DNA of 64,000 nt from Allobosea sp. LC85 (GTDB lineage Bacteria; Pseudomonadota; Alphaproteobacteria; Rhizobiales; Beijerinckiaceae): positions 434,001 through 498,000 of the forward strand of contig NZ_JPKG01000006.1 in NCBI RefSeq assembly GCF_000735605.1, written 5' to 3'. Positions 53,101-61,274 of the stretch are shown piece after piece. The position numbers and the translations under genes are program-made. The notes under the pieces were generated by a model. It made no database searches. It was not told where the DNA came from and worked only from the letters and a program-made list of their open reading frames with translations. Each line of letters starts with the position of its first letter. Within the stretch, counting starts at the first letter, position 1.

Positions 53101-53358
53101 GGGGAAAGACAGCAGCACGACCGCGATGATCTGGAGCTGCTGGCGCCGGCTGTTTCGCCAGATATACGCAAACAGCCCTGTTGTTGACGCGCTCGCGTCA
53201 ATTGGCGCCTGACGCGCGGCCTGCGCTGCCGCCTGTCCTGGCGGCGAGCGCAGGCGCCGTGCAGCCTGTAGGGAGGAACCATCCGCCATGGAGCGCAACT
53301 GGCCTGTGATGTGAGCGCCGCGCTCCAGCGTACCGCAATTTTCTGGTGTTGCGGACAA
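50113..53358 (-). CDS. ABC-like membrane protein with degenerate ATPase sites and C-terminal cyclic-nucleotide-binding domain
   Basis: 1081 residues from TTG 53356-53358 (AGGGAA 6-7 bases upstream; an ATG at 53289 lacks one). Residues about 75-395 resemble an ABC exporter transmembrane domain (spans near 78-95, 146-160, 225-245, 250-265). A first ABC-like region starts near 440, but the Walker A position reads NFALIDKAGEGAAAFACVL without GKS/T. A second region near 830-880 has FPAARAAVALARCLIKRPQILILNDALVSF, i.e. a lost signature and Asp but no Glu in Walker B. Residues about 950-1075 form a normal cNMP-binding domain with FGEMGIVTDDPRSATVIA. It thus looks like a pseudo-ABC membrane protein gated or scaffolded by a cyclic nucleotide. 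Related proteins are annotated simply as ABC transporters. Confidence 0.8.
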   Translation of the reverse strand: MSATPENCGTLERGAHITGQLRSMADGSSLQAARRLRSPPGQAAAQAARQAPIDASASTTGLFAYIWRNSRRQQLQIIAVVLLSFPFYYLSLELPKYIITDAIQGRAFSGGSETARLFRFSLSLPAWLGGSRELLSGLTLDRIGYLFALSVLFLLLVLINGGFKYVINMRKGALGERLLQRLRADLFATLLSFTPEARRRLKPSEAATVIKDEVEPIGGFVGDAFIQPVLLGGQALTALIFILLQNLALGSIAAGIVLVQAVIIPRMRREQIRLGQQRQLESRALAGKIGEVVESLDEVAGHGTSAVEKELVAARLERLFGIRYQLYGRKFAVKFLNNLLAQLTPFLFYTIGGYFALTGRLDIGQLVAVIAAYRDLPTPVKELIDWDQQRLDVEARFQQVTQQFSLDDAPAPELPLAPSPGEGIVLGEGMIAAKGLTVLGPAGDRLLERVSFALPLGGNFALIDKAGEGAAAFACVLGGSMGPFDGAVTLAGIPLASLSSERRGRTLAYLGSEPVILDASLRDNILYGLRRPVPAQAGAPPWLLDFNGAGVASRPELELLLVEVLGVVGLAETVFRFGLQRQLSADDPTEIVNKVAEIRGRIRSRLIGRGAGDAVEPYDPERYTRNATIGENILFGVVTDPGLAGERLASHKLVRSILDAQGLTTLLTQIGRRIAATMLEIFRDLPPDHVLFEQFSFISADQFPEYQVILGRAEAGTLREVDRSRLIALAFLYAEPRHRLGLLGEADEVRILAARRAFRAQASPAMADAIAFYDPARYCPAAPLRDNLLFGCVASSSAADAERALEAIRESLIELGLERDVYRWGLEQQAGYGGQFLFPAARAAVALARCLIKRPQILILNDALVSFGQAEAARLFARITTFMKGRTVLVVGRQIAELGRFDASLEFHGTNSVSSTDAAVQTQAQSDEAFGSDQLDAGSIELRALRSVPIFADVDTVRLRLLAFTGERVEFAAGDVIFRQGDESDAAYLLITGSADVLSETSGPPVRISTMNANSLFGEMGIVTDDPRSATVIATTPLTALRLRKEVFVALLTEFPKMALSVTRLIVRRLQDNVVTLSQRH

Positions 53359-53379
53359 TAGGTTCCCTGCGCCTGCGCA

Positions 53380-53685
53380 TCAGTTCAGCGTATCCGTCTG
53401 CCCCCAGGGACGCGGCATATGACGGTTCAGCGGGCCCCACTGAGCGGCCTCGGCCTGGGTCAGCCCGATATCGTTCAACGTATGCGCATCCATGGCAACG
53501 TTCTGCGACTGACCCCGCTGCGCGCCAAAGGCCAGCGCCAATGACGTGACCAGCGCGCGGCTCACGCGCGTGACCCTGCCAAGGAACGGGCACTCGCCCG
53601 CCGTCGTGACCGTCTCGGGCTCGTGCAGTGGGTCGAGGGAGGTTGTCCTGAAAGGCGTGGAATGGGCGTTGGCGGTGTGGTGCAC
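53380..53685 (-). CDS. Small DUF1127-like protein
   Basis: 101 residues from GTG 53683-53685, chosen for the GGGAG seven bases upstream; longer starts up to 53796 exist. The C-terminal part MDAHTLNDIGLTQAEAAQWGPLNRHMPRPWG matches the YjiS/DUF1127 motif 'L-x-D-I-G-L-(S/T)-x-x-E', small RNA-binding or regulatory proteins of alpha- and gammaproteobacteria involved in phosphate, carbon or stress adaptation. It is 21 bases upstream of the ABC-like gene and transcribed with it, and shares a control region with the divergent CRP-family gene. Confidence 0.6.
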   Translation of the reverse strand: MHHTANAHSTPFRTTSLDPLHEPETVTTAGECPFLGRVTRVSRALVTSLALAFGAQRGQSQNVAMDAHTLNDIGLTQAEAAQWGPLNRHMPRPWGQTDTLN

Positions 53686-53781
53686 GGCTAAACTCCCGTT
53701 CGGAGCGACACACACAGCGATTGCGGGCTGCAGCCGCTGCGGCCTACGGGCGGGGTTTTCTGCCGTTCTCATGCTATCTTC

Positions 53782-53797
53782 TGTGAAACAGCTCACA
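53782..53797. promoter_or_regulatory. CRP-type binding site TGTGA-N6-TCACA
   Basis: TGTGA (53782-53786) and TCACA (53793-53797) are separated by AACAGC, the exact consensus spacing of cAMP-CRP sites. It lies in the divergent region between the DUF1127-like gene (start 53685) and the CRP-family gene (start 53846), so autoregulation and control of the ABC-like operon are both possible. Confidence 0.75.
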
Positions 53798-53845
53798 CAG
53801 GCGCCAGCTCTTCGCAGCGATGGAGAGAACAGGGGGGACTGACGA

Positions 53846-54529
53846 ATGCGTAGCGCGCCTCATCTGGTCGTTCGGCTTCTATCGGTGAACCCGTTCTTCG
53901 CGGGGCTTGCTCACGATGCCCTGGCCAAGATCGCAGCAATTTGCCTGCCAAGGCACCTGGCAGCGCACGAGGTCCTGTTCCTGAAAGGCGACCCTGGCGA
54001 TGGCCTCTACGCCATCCGCCATGGCCGGATCCGCATTGGCACCACGGACGATGCCGGCCAGCAGATGACGATGAATCTGTTGGGCGGCGGCGACGTCTTC
54101 GGGGAGATCGCCCTCCTCGATGGTCGCGCCCGCAGCGCCGATGCCATTGCGTTGGAAGACACGGAAATGTTCTTCGTGCCGCGGCGCGATTTCCTGAATC
54201 TGCTCGACAACGAACCCCTGATTGCAATCCGGCTGATCGAACTGCTCTGCGAGCGTCTGCGCGGTATGAGCGAGCGCATGGAGGACACAGCCTTCCTGCC
54301 AGCCGCGTCACGGCTGGCGCGACGCATCGATGTGCTCATCACCGACTATGGCAGCGAGCTGCATATTTCCCAGGAGGAACTGGCGGCGCTGACCGGCGTC
54401 ACCCGCGAAACCGTGAACCGCCAGCTGCAGCGCTGGAAGCAGGTCGGCATTCTCTCCCTTGGGCGAGGCCGCCTCGTGATCCATAATGTCGACAGCTTCC
54501 GGCGGTTGGCGAAGACCGGAGCGATCTGA
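53846..54529 (+). CDS. CRP/FNR-family transcriptional regulator, cAMP-receptor type
   Basis: 227 residues. cNMP-binding domain with the phosphate-binding cassette FGEIALLDGRARSADA (FGE at 85-87, Arg96-Ser97 at the CRP Arg-Ser position), central helix DNEPLIAIRLIELLCERLRGMSERME, and C-terminal winged helix whose recognition helix GVTRETVNRQL retains the Arg, Glu and Arg that contact TGTGA in E. coli CRP. There is no Cys cluster, so it is not an FNR. Two TGTGA-N6-TCACA sites nearby fit its expected specificity. Adenylate cyclase genes lie on both sides of it within 8 kb. Confidence 0.93.
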   Translation: MRSAPHLVVRLLSVNPFFAGLAHDALAKIAAICLPRHLAAHEVLFLKGDPGDGLYAIRHGRIRIGTTDDAGQQMTMNLLGGGDVFGEIALLDGRARSADAIALEDTEMFFVPRRDFLNLLDNEPLIAIRLIELLCERLRGMSERMEDTAFLPAASRLARRIDVLITDYGSELHISQEELAALTGVTRETVNRQLQRWKQVGILSLGRGRLVIHNVDSFRRLAKTGAI

Positions 54530-54552
54530 ATACCGAGCATGAGAGGCTTGCC

Positions 54553-55062
54553 ATGCGCTTCCTCCGTTTCTCGATTGCCGCTTGCGCCATCTGCGCATTG
54601 ATCCCGCCCGCCGCCGCACAACAGCCTACGGGCTGCACCCCGTCAGCGCGGACCGATCCGCCGAGAACCGTGTTTCAGTGCAGCGGTGGCCTGGTCATCG
54701 AGGCGGAGGCCGCCACCCGCTTCCAGATCCAATCGCCGCAGCCCGGCCGCGCGATCCAGTCAATCGCATTGGACGGCAAGGGCCTGCTGGTTGACCTGCC
54801 CCGTCGTCGCGGCCCCCTCCAGATCCTGACGCCCCACGCCATCGCCTCTGTCCGCGGCACGATCTATGCCGTCGACGTAACGGCCTCGACGACATCGGTG
54901 TTCGTCGCCGAAGGACGCGTCCGAGTCACGCGCCGCGATGGCACGGACCCCGTCGAGCTCAGCCCCGGCGATGGTGTTGACGTCTCCCAGGGAAAGCGGC
55001 TCGACGTGCGCCGCTGGCCCCGCGAGCGCGCCGCAGGGCTGCTTGCTCGGTTCGGGCGGTGA
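54553..55062 (+). CDS. Exported FecR-domain protein
   Basis: 169 residues with signal peptide (SIAACAICALIPPAAA). The mature domain is FecR-like: beta-rich with LQILTPHAIASVRGTIYAVDVTASTTSVFVAEGRVRVTRRDGTDPVELSPGDGVDVSQGKRL. Alphaproteobacterial genes of this type are typically paired with a CHASE2-adenylate cyclase, as here: the cyclase GTG overlaps this stop by 4 bases. The periplasmic FecR domain may interact with the CHASE2 sensor. Confidence 0.9.
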   Translation: MRFLRFSIAACAICALIPPAAAQQPTGCTPSARTDPPRTVFQCSGGLVIEAEAATRFQIQSPQPGRAIQSIALDGKGLLVDLPRRRGPLQILTPHAIASVRGTIYAVDVTASTTSVFVAEGRVRVTRRDGTDPVELSPGDGVDVSQGKRLDVRRWPRERAAGLLARFGR

Positions 55063-56897
55063 CCTCGACGCGCGGCGTCCGCCTGCCCGCGTCGTTCAGC
55101 ATTCTCTGCCTCGTGCTCGCCGCGCTCTGGTCCGGATTTCTGGGGCGAATGCATCTCGCGGGCGAGCGCAGTCCTCTCGATCGCGTCGAGGCGGCGCTCG
55201 CCGACATGCGCCTGCTTGTTACGGGCCGACGCTCAGCCCCCGGCGAAATCGTCATCATCGCCATCGACGACGAAACTGTGGCGCAGCAACGGGGCTACCC
55301 GCTCCAGCGCTCCGCTCTGGCGCGGCTGATCCTCGCCATTGGAACTGCCGGCCCACGTGCCCTTGCACTCGACCTGCTGCTCGTCGACGCGGCCTCGCCC
55401 GAGACAGATGAGGCGCTTGCCCAGGCTCTCGAACGAACGCCCTCACTTGTCGCCGCTGCCGGCCGCTTCGACCGGGATGAGGAAGGGCGCTCGCAAATCC
55501 CGGCAGCGAGACAGATGCTCTGGCCCCTGTCGCCGTTCGAGCGGTTCGCAGCCGTCGGTCTCGTCAATATTTCAGCCGATCCAAGCGGCACGCCGCGGCA
55601 TGCGCCGCTGCTCTTCCAGACCGACCGTGGCGTCATGCCCTCATTCGTCCTGAACGCAGCGGCGCGCTTCAAGGGCAAGGATCCGGTGTTCGGCGTCGAT
55701 ACGGTGCGCCTGGCAGACAGCACAGTGAAGCTCGACCTCGGCTTCCATCTTCCGCTCCGGTTCTACGGCCCGCGCGGCAGCTTCGAAACGATCAGTGCAA
55801 GCGGCCTGCTTGCGGGCACCGTGCCTACAGAGCGCCTGAAGGACCGTATCGTCATCGTCGGCGTCACCGCCACAGCGATCGGCGACACCTTCAGCACGGC
55901 CTTCGATCCCGTGACGCCGGGGGTGGAGGTGCTGGCGACCGGCATCGCTCACCTGATCGGCGGCACCGGGCTGGTCCGGGATCACGGAGTGAGGCTGCTC
56001 GACGCAGGCGTGGCACTCGCGCTGGCCACCGGCGCCGTCCTCTTCATCGTCTCTGCTCCGCTCGGCATCGGTCTTGGCGCGGCGGTCTTCGGTCTCGGCG
56101 CCTGGCTGCTGGCCACCATGGCGCTCTTCGTCGAAGGCTATTGGCTCAGCTCGGCGCTGCCGCTGGCGTCGGTCATTCCACCTGCCGTGTTCGCAATGGT
56201 CCTCAGGCAGGCATGGGATCGCCGCCAGGCAACGGACATCGCCCGTTCGGAAGCCGCCTTGCGCCAGTTTCAGCCGCCATTGCTCGCAGATCGCATTGCA
56301 CGAGACCCGGGGTTCCTACGCGAACCGGTGCAACAGACGGTCGCAATCCTGTTCGTGGACCTCTCGGGCTTCACGCGGCTGAGCGAGCGGGCCGGCCTCT
56401 CGCGGACACGTGAATTTCTCAAAGCGTTTCACACGCTCATCGAGAACGAGGTGACCGCGCATGACGGGCTCGTCATCTCCTTCATGGGCGATGGCGCGAT
56501 GATCGCGTTCGGGATTCCAGATCCGCGCGCCGATGATGCCGGTCGCGCCTTTTCCACGGCCTGGGCACTGCTCAGGGATATGCGCGAGTGGACCACCGAC
56601 GAAGAGGTTGCGATTGGCCGTCCGGATCTTCGAGTCGGCGTCCATATCGGCCCGGTCATCGTCTCCCGCCTCGGGCACGAAGCGCATCAGCACATCACGG
56701 CGACCGGGGACAGCGTCAATGTCGCGAGCCGCTTGATGGAAATCGCGAAGGAGCAAGGCGCGGCGCTTGCCGTTTCAGCAGAGCTCCTCGCCGCATCCGG
56801 CGATATCCGGAAGCGCCACCGCGAACCCGACAGCATTCGCACGGTCGGGATTCGTGGCAGGCGCCAGCGCATGTCCGTCGCGCTGTGGCGCGCCTGA
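55059..56897 (+). CDS. CHASE2-domain adenylate/guanylate cyclase
   Basis: 612 residues from GTG 55059 (overlaps the FecR stop). After a first span, a CHASE2 periplasmic sensor (about 50-300) includes EIVIIAIDDETVAQQRGYPLQRSALARLILAIGTAGPRALALDLLLVD and LKDRIVIVGVTATAIGDTFSTAFDPVTPGVEVLATGIAHL. Three spans follow (about 310-385). The C-terminal class III cyclase domain (about 420-600) has both metal-binding Asp residues in ILFVDLSGFTRLSE and FMGDGAMIAFGIP, and TGDSVNVASRLMEIA. It makes cAMP (or cGMP), the expected ligand of the adjacent CRP-type regulator. Confidence 0.94.
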   Translation: MTSTRGVRLPASFSILCLVLAALWSGFLGRMHLAGERSPLDRVEAALADMRLLVTGRRSAPGEIVIIAIDDETVAQQRGYPLQRSALARLILAIGTAGPRALALDLLLVDAASPETDEALAQALERTPSLVAAAGRFDRDEEGRSQIPAARQMLWPLSPFERFAAVGLVNISADPSGTPRHAPLLFQTDRGVMPSFVLNAAARFKGKDPVFGVDTVRLADSTVKLDLGFHLPLRFYGPRGSFETISASGLLAGTVPTERLKDRIVIVGVTATAIGDTFSTAFDPVTPGVEVLATGIAHLIGGTGLVRDHGVRLLDAGVALALATGAVLFIVSAPLGIGLGAAVFGLGAWLLATMALFVEGYWLSSALPLASVIPPAVFAMVLRQAWDRRQATDIARSEAALRQFQPPLLADRIARDPGFLREPVQQTVAILFVDLSGFTRLSERAGLSRTREFLKAFHTLIENEVTAHDGLVISFMGDGAMIAFGIPDPRADDAGRAFSTAWALLRDMREWTTDEEVAIGRPDLRVGVHIGPVIVSRLGHEAHQHITATGDSVNVASRLMEIAKEQGAALAVSAELLAASGDIRKRHREPDSIRTVGIRGRRQRMSVALWRA

Positions 56898-56904
56898 CAG
56901 CATC

Positions 56905-56920
56905 TGTGATCCAGATCACA
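56905..56920. promoter_or_regulatory. Near-perfect palindromic CRP site
   Basis: TGTGATC and GATCACA flank CA, giving TGTGA-N6-TCACA with extended symmetry. Its centre is 64 bp upstream of the homocysteine S-methyltransferase ATG (56977) and immediately after the cyclase stop. A position near -40 to -60 relative to transcription would suit activation. Confidence 0.8.
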
Positions 56921-56976
56921 GAATGCATCCGCCATTCCGGGAAGGGTGCGCGACCGTCGCACACAGGGGAACGGCC

Positions 56977-57915
56977 ATGGCCAAGTACAGGGCGATACTT
57001 CCACGGATCCTGACGCAGGAATTCCTCACCGACGGCGGACTGGAGACGACACTCGCCTTTCGTGATGGGCTTGAACTGCCGTTCTTCGCGGCCTTCCCGC
57101 TCGTCCGCAGCGAGGAAGGCCGAGCCCGCCTCAAGGCCTATTTCCAGCCCTATCTCACCCTCGCCGCGGAGTATGGAAAGGGCTTCATTCTGGATACGCC
57201 GACCTGGCGCGCCAACCCCGATTGGGGCCGCAAGCTGGACTACTCGCGCGCCATGCTCGAGGAGGTTCAGAGAGCCTCGGTTCAACTGGTGATGGAGCTG
57301 CGCCCTCACTACGAAACCAGCGATTCAAGGATCGTGATCAACGGCGTGATCGGGCCGCGTGGGGACGGTTACCGGATCGACACGCGCATGAGCGCGCGGC
57401 AGGCACAGCTTTACCACCAGGATCAGGTCAAGACATTCGCCCGCACCGAAGCGGACATGGTGAGCGCCATCACGATGACCTACAGCAACGAGGCAATCGG
57501 CATCGCGGCCGCTGCGCAGGCTCACCGTATGCCCGCCGTCATCTCCTTCACCGTCGAAACGGATGGCAGGCTCCCGAGCGGAGAAACCTTGGGCCATGCG
57601 ATCGAGCGTGTCGATGAGGCGACCGAGGCCTATCCCCTCTACTACATGATCAACTGTGCGCATCCCCTGCATTTCGAGCGGGTGATCTCCGGCAGTGCGC
57701 CCTGGCTCGACAGGATCGGAGGCTTGAGGGCGAACGCCTCGACCTTGAGCCACACCGAACTCGACATGGCGACCGAACTCGATGCCGGCGATCCGCTCGA
57801 CCTCGCCCATCGCTATCGCAGCCTGCGCAAGCAACTCAAGAATGCGCGTGTCCTCGGAGGCTGCTGCGGCACAGACCTGCGCCATGTCAGGGCGATCTGC
57901 TACGCCTGTCTGTAG
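56977..57915 (+). CDS. Homocysteine S-methyltransferase family protein
   Basis: 312 residues from ATG 56977 (AGGGGAA about 6 bases upstream). TIM-barrel methyltransferase with LTDGGLETTLAF, the zinc ligands in NCAHP and GGCCGTD, and ISFTVETDGRLPSGETLGHAIE. This is the MmuM/S-methylmethionine type rather than cobalamin-dependent MetH, as there is no B12 domain. It transfers a methyl group to homocysteine from a donor such as S-methylmethionine; other donors are possible. A CRP-type site lies directly upstream. Confidence 0.93.
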   Translation: MAKYRAILPRILTQEFLTDGGLETTLAFRDGLELPFFAAFPLVRSEEGRARLKAYFQPYLTLAAEYGKGFILDTPTWRANPDWGRKLDYSRAMLEEVQRASVQLVMELRPHYETSDSRIVINGVIGPRGDGYRIDTRMSARQAQLYHQDQVKTFARTEADMVSAITMTYSNEAIGIAAAAQAHRMPAVISFTVETDGRLPSGETLGHAIERVDEATEAYPLYYMINCAHPLHFERVISGSAPWLDRIGGLRANASTLSHTELDMATELDAGDPLDLAHRYRSLRKQLKNARVLGGCCGTDLRHVRAICYACL

Positions 57916-57966
57916 TGTGACGGGAGATCGAGCCGTTGCGGCGGCTGCTCGTGCCGTGCCATCGGC

Positions 57967-60900
57967 CTATGACGCCAGCTGGCCGGCGACGCGGGACAGG
58001 TCTGCCGCGGCGGCCGTCTCCCGCAAGGCGCGCGACACAGCCCCCGACAGATCGCCAAAGCGCGCGAGAGCGTCCAGACGCGCGTCGACCTCGGAATCAC
58101 GTCCCTGCGGGCTGAGGTGGTCCCGTAGCGAAGCCAGGCATCGGTGCTCCAGCACGGGAGAGTTCAGTCGCCTTGCCTTCTCCACCGCCGAGCGCAACGC
58201 CGCCTCCGCATCCTGCCGCTGCGCCCGCGCGCCCCTTGCCATGATGCTGGCCTGGATCCGATCCAGCTCCGGTTCCAGCCACAGCGAACCGCTCCGCGAC
58301 TTCAACGCAATCGCCCGGTCGCAGGAGGCTTGTGCCTCCGCCAGTTGCCCGAGTCGAAGCTGCGCTTCGGCCAGATTGGCGAGATAGCCAGAAAGGGACA
58401 GCACATAGCCCACATGTTCGAATGCTGCGATCGCCTTCTGCATGGTTGCTGCGCCGCGCGCGAGATCGCCCTTCTGACAAAGCCCCCAGCCCAGAAACGC
58501 CGCGCCATGGGCCCGGAAGCCTGCGAGCCCATGCTGCTCTGACAAGGCCACCAGCCGCCCGGCCTCCTGCATCAGCTCTTTGGTTGCGTTCGAGAGCCCG
58601 AAGACCCAGCCTCCGACATAGGACATCGGAATCGCCGCGGAATGAGGGTGCCGCAAGGCGTCCGCGGAACGAAGCGCATCGATGCCTATGCGCAGGGAAT
58701 CGTCGACATTGCCAAGGCAGAAATGGGCGAGGCTGAGCAGCGATCTGGTGTGAATCTCGGTGTTCTGGCCGAACATGAATGTGCTGGCCTCGTCGCGATC
58801 GCGCTCTCCGAAGAGCAGGGAGCGTTCGAGGTGCTCGATCGCCTCGTCGGCCTTGCCCTGGCCGAGCCGCACCATGCCAATCAGACGGTGCCCGATGGCT
58901 CGGCCGGAACCATAGTCCGCGCGCTCGGATCGATCGAGGAAGTTCTCGGCCAGCGAGGCGGCTTCAGGCACATCGCCGCTGCAATTGGCGAAGGTGAACT
59001 TTCCGAACAGAAACGGAAACATCAATGCGGACGGCTCGTCTTCGGTGCAAAGCGCCAGCCCGCGCTCGCAGCATTGCAGCAAGCCTGCCGATGTCGGCCC
59101 TTGCGCGGCGGTGATGGAACCGACCAGCGCCGCCTGAAGGCCGCGCTCGAGCGTGGTCCGCACCATCTCGTCCGGCAGTTTTTCGAGCAGGGACAAGCCG
59201 TGACGAATATGCCCGATGGCCTCGATATGGGCGGAACGCTGTCCGGCACTCGCCCCAGCCCTGAGCCAGGCCTGGACGGCCTCCTGGTAGCGGGCTGCCT
59301 CGGTGAGATGGTGCGCAGTGACCTCGGGCAAGGGGATATCGACGCCGTCCCCCTGGTCCAGCAGGCCCAGGATGCGGTCATGGATCGCGCGCCGTTCGGC
59401 GGCGAGCATCGATTCATGGGCCATGCGCTGAAGCAATGAATGCCGGAACTCATAGCGGATTTCCCCACCTATGCGCTTTGGCAGGAGAAGCTCGGCATCG
59501 ACCAGCGCCTCGACCGGCTCCATCACCTCCCCGATGCCCTTCTCCAGGACATGGGCGAGGAAGATCGGGGTGAAGGAACGGCCAATACAGGCTGCAGCCT
59601 GCACGACGGGGCGCGCGCCCGGGCGTCGATCGAGCCGCTCGGACATCAGTTCCGCGAGGAGAAGCGGAACATTCGACGGCTTGCGGATGGGATGAGGCGT
59701 CTGGATGTGTTCGTCGATCAGAGAGAGCACGAACTGCTCGACAAAGAGCGGAACGCCTTCGGCTGCAGCAACCGCCTGGGCGATCTTCTCGGGAGGTAGT
59801 TCCTCCGAACCCGGAATCGCTTGCGCCAGCGCGAGACTCTGCTCACCCGACAGCGGCCCCAGCGACACGACTTCGTCCGGCTCCGGCAACCCGTCGGCGC
59901 GCGGGAACGGTCGTGCGGTCGCCACCACCATCAACGCCTCATCGTTACCTGCGGCCAGAAGCTCCCGCAAAAGCTCGGCCGAGGACGGGTCGAGCCAATG
60001 TGCGTCCTCGATCACCACAAGGGTCGGCTGTCGGCGGGCCGTGCGCACGATGACCGAGATGACGAACTCATACTGCTTACGTTTGAACAGCGTCGGGGCC
60101 GGGGCAAACTGCTCCCGGATTCCGGTCGCAGCCAAGCCGATCAGGCTTGCCAGTATTTCATTGTTCTCCGGCGTGTTGAGGCCGATTTCGTCAAGGACGG
60201 CGCCGATCTTCGCGCCGCGGAGCTTGTTGTCGTCCTCGAACTTGAGACCGGCCCGTGCCCAGAGGAAGCTCGCAACGGGGTAGAGCGGCGTGCTCGCGAA
60301 CAGCTCATGGCAATAGGTCATGTAGATCGCTGCGCCGGACAGCGCGGGATGACCACAGATCTCCGTGATGACCTTCGTCTTTCCGACGCCGGCTTCCGCG
60401 GTCACGAGAACGAACTGTGCCCGCCTGTCGCTCGTCGCGCCGGTCCAGCGCGCAAGGATGCGCTGCAGATGGCTTTCCCGGCCGGCAACGATGGGGATGC
60501 GGCTCGAGACGCCAACTCGGCGCCGCGCCGTTCCCAGCCGCTCCCGGGCAATCTCGAAGACTTCGATCTCACGGGAAAGGCCGCGGATGGGTCTTGCCCC
60601 GAGGGCTTTGACGTCGAACAGACCGGCGGTGAGGTCGGTGACCTCCCGGGTCGCCACGACTGTCCCAGGCGCTGCCTCGGCCTGCAGTCGCGCTGCGAGA
60701 TTGATGGCTTCGCCCACTGCACCCAGTTCGCTGGAGCCGCTGCTGACGCGGGCAGGTGCCATCACGACGAGGCCTGTGTGAACGCCGATGCGCGCCGCGA
60801 TTTCGGGAACGGTGCCATCCTCGACGGCCGTGTTCAGCGTCTTGATCCGCCCCATCAGCTCGAGGGAGGCACGAACGGCCCGTTCTGCGTCGTTCTCGCG

Positions 60901-61137
60901 GGCCGTGGGATAGCCGAAGAAGATGAGGACACCGTCGCCCGTGAAACTCGCGACGAAGCCGCCATAGCGCTCCATCGTCGCCAGGGTCAGTTGTTGGTAG
61001 CGGCGTTGAACGAGACGCAGTTCCTCCGGATCAAGCTGCTCCGACAACTGGGTGTAGCCGACGAGATCGACGAAGACGATCGTGACGTAGCGCCTCTCGG
61101 ACACGTGTTTTCGAGGCTCGGCTTCGCTCATCGTCAT
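57967..61137 (-). CDS. Class III cyclase fused to AAA-type ATPase and TPR-like repeats
   Basis: 1056 residues. Cyclase domain (about 15-200) with VTIVFVDLVGYTQLSE, FTGDGVLIFFGYPTARENDAERAV, RIGVHTGLVV and GEAINLAARLQ. An AAA/NB-ARC-like ATPase domain follows: Walker A TAEAGVGKTKVITEI near 248, Walker B LVVIEDAHWLDPSSAELL near 388, and FVEQFVLSL. The C-terminal ~500 residues are TPR-like helical repeats (AIEHLERSLLFGERDRDEA, AEAQLRLGQLAEAQASCDRAIALK). The layout is typical of stand-alone signal-integrating cyclases of Hyphomicrobiales. It probably adds a second cAMP source to this neighbourhood. Convergent with the methyltransferase gene. Confidence 0.93.
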   Translation of the reverse strand: MTMSEAEPRKHVSERRYVTIVFVDLVGYTQLSEQLDPEELRLVQRRYQQLTLATMERYGGFVASFTGDGVLIFFGYPTARENDAERAVRASLELMGRIKTLNTAVEDGTVPEIAARIGVHTGLVVMAPARVSSGSSELGAVGEAINLAARLQAEAAPGTVVATREVTDLTAGLFDVKALGARPIRGLSREIEVFEIARERLGTARRRVGVSSRIPIVAGRESHLQRILARWTGATSDRRAQFVLVTAEAGVGKTKVITEICGHPALSGAAIYMTYCHELFASTPLYPVASFLWARAGLKFEDDNKLRGAKIGAVLDEIGLNTPENNEILASLIGLAATGIREQFAPAPTLFKRKQYEFVISVIVRTARRQPTLVVIEDAHWLDPSSAELLRELLAAGNDEALMVVATARPFPRADGLPEPDEVVSLGPLSGEQSLALAQAIPGSEELPPEKIAQAVAAAEGVPLFVEQFVLSLIDEHIQTPHPIRKPSNVPLLLAELMSERLDRRPGARPVVQAAACIGRSFTPIFLAHVLEKGIGEVMEPVEALVDAELLLPKRIGGEIRYEFRHSLLQRMAHESMLAAERRAIHDRILGLLDQGDGVDIPLPEVTAHHLTEAARYQEAVQAWLRAGASAGQRSAHIEAIGHIRHGLSLLEKLPDEMVRTTLERGLQAALVGSITAAQGPTSAGLLQCCERGLALCTEDEPSALMFPFLFGKFTFANCSGDVPEAASLAENFLDRSERADYGSGRAIGHRLIGMVRLGQGKADEAIEHLERSLLFGERDRDEASTFMFGQNTEIHTRSLLSLAHFCLGNVDDSLRIGIDALRSADALRHPHSAAIPMSYVGGWVFGLSNATKELMQEAGRLVALSEQHGLAGFRAHGAAFLGWGLCQKGDLARGAATMQKAIAAFEHVGYVLSLSGYLANLAEAQLRLGQLAEAQASCDRAIALKSRSGSLWLEPELDRIQASIMARGARAQRQDAEAALRSAVEKARRLNSPVLEHRCLASLRDHLSPQGRDSEVDARLDALARFGDLSGAVSRALRETAAAADLSRVAGQLAS

Positions 61138-61274
61138 CGCACAGCCTCCTGTATCGCTAATGTCGGCGCTCGGTTACTGTCTCGTCAGTTTGAATATGAC
61201 CGCATATCGTCGTAGAGTGAAGGCATTACCTAGCTGTCTCTTGTTTTTCAGCCAGTATACGGGGGCGATCGTTC

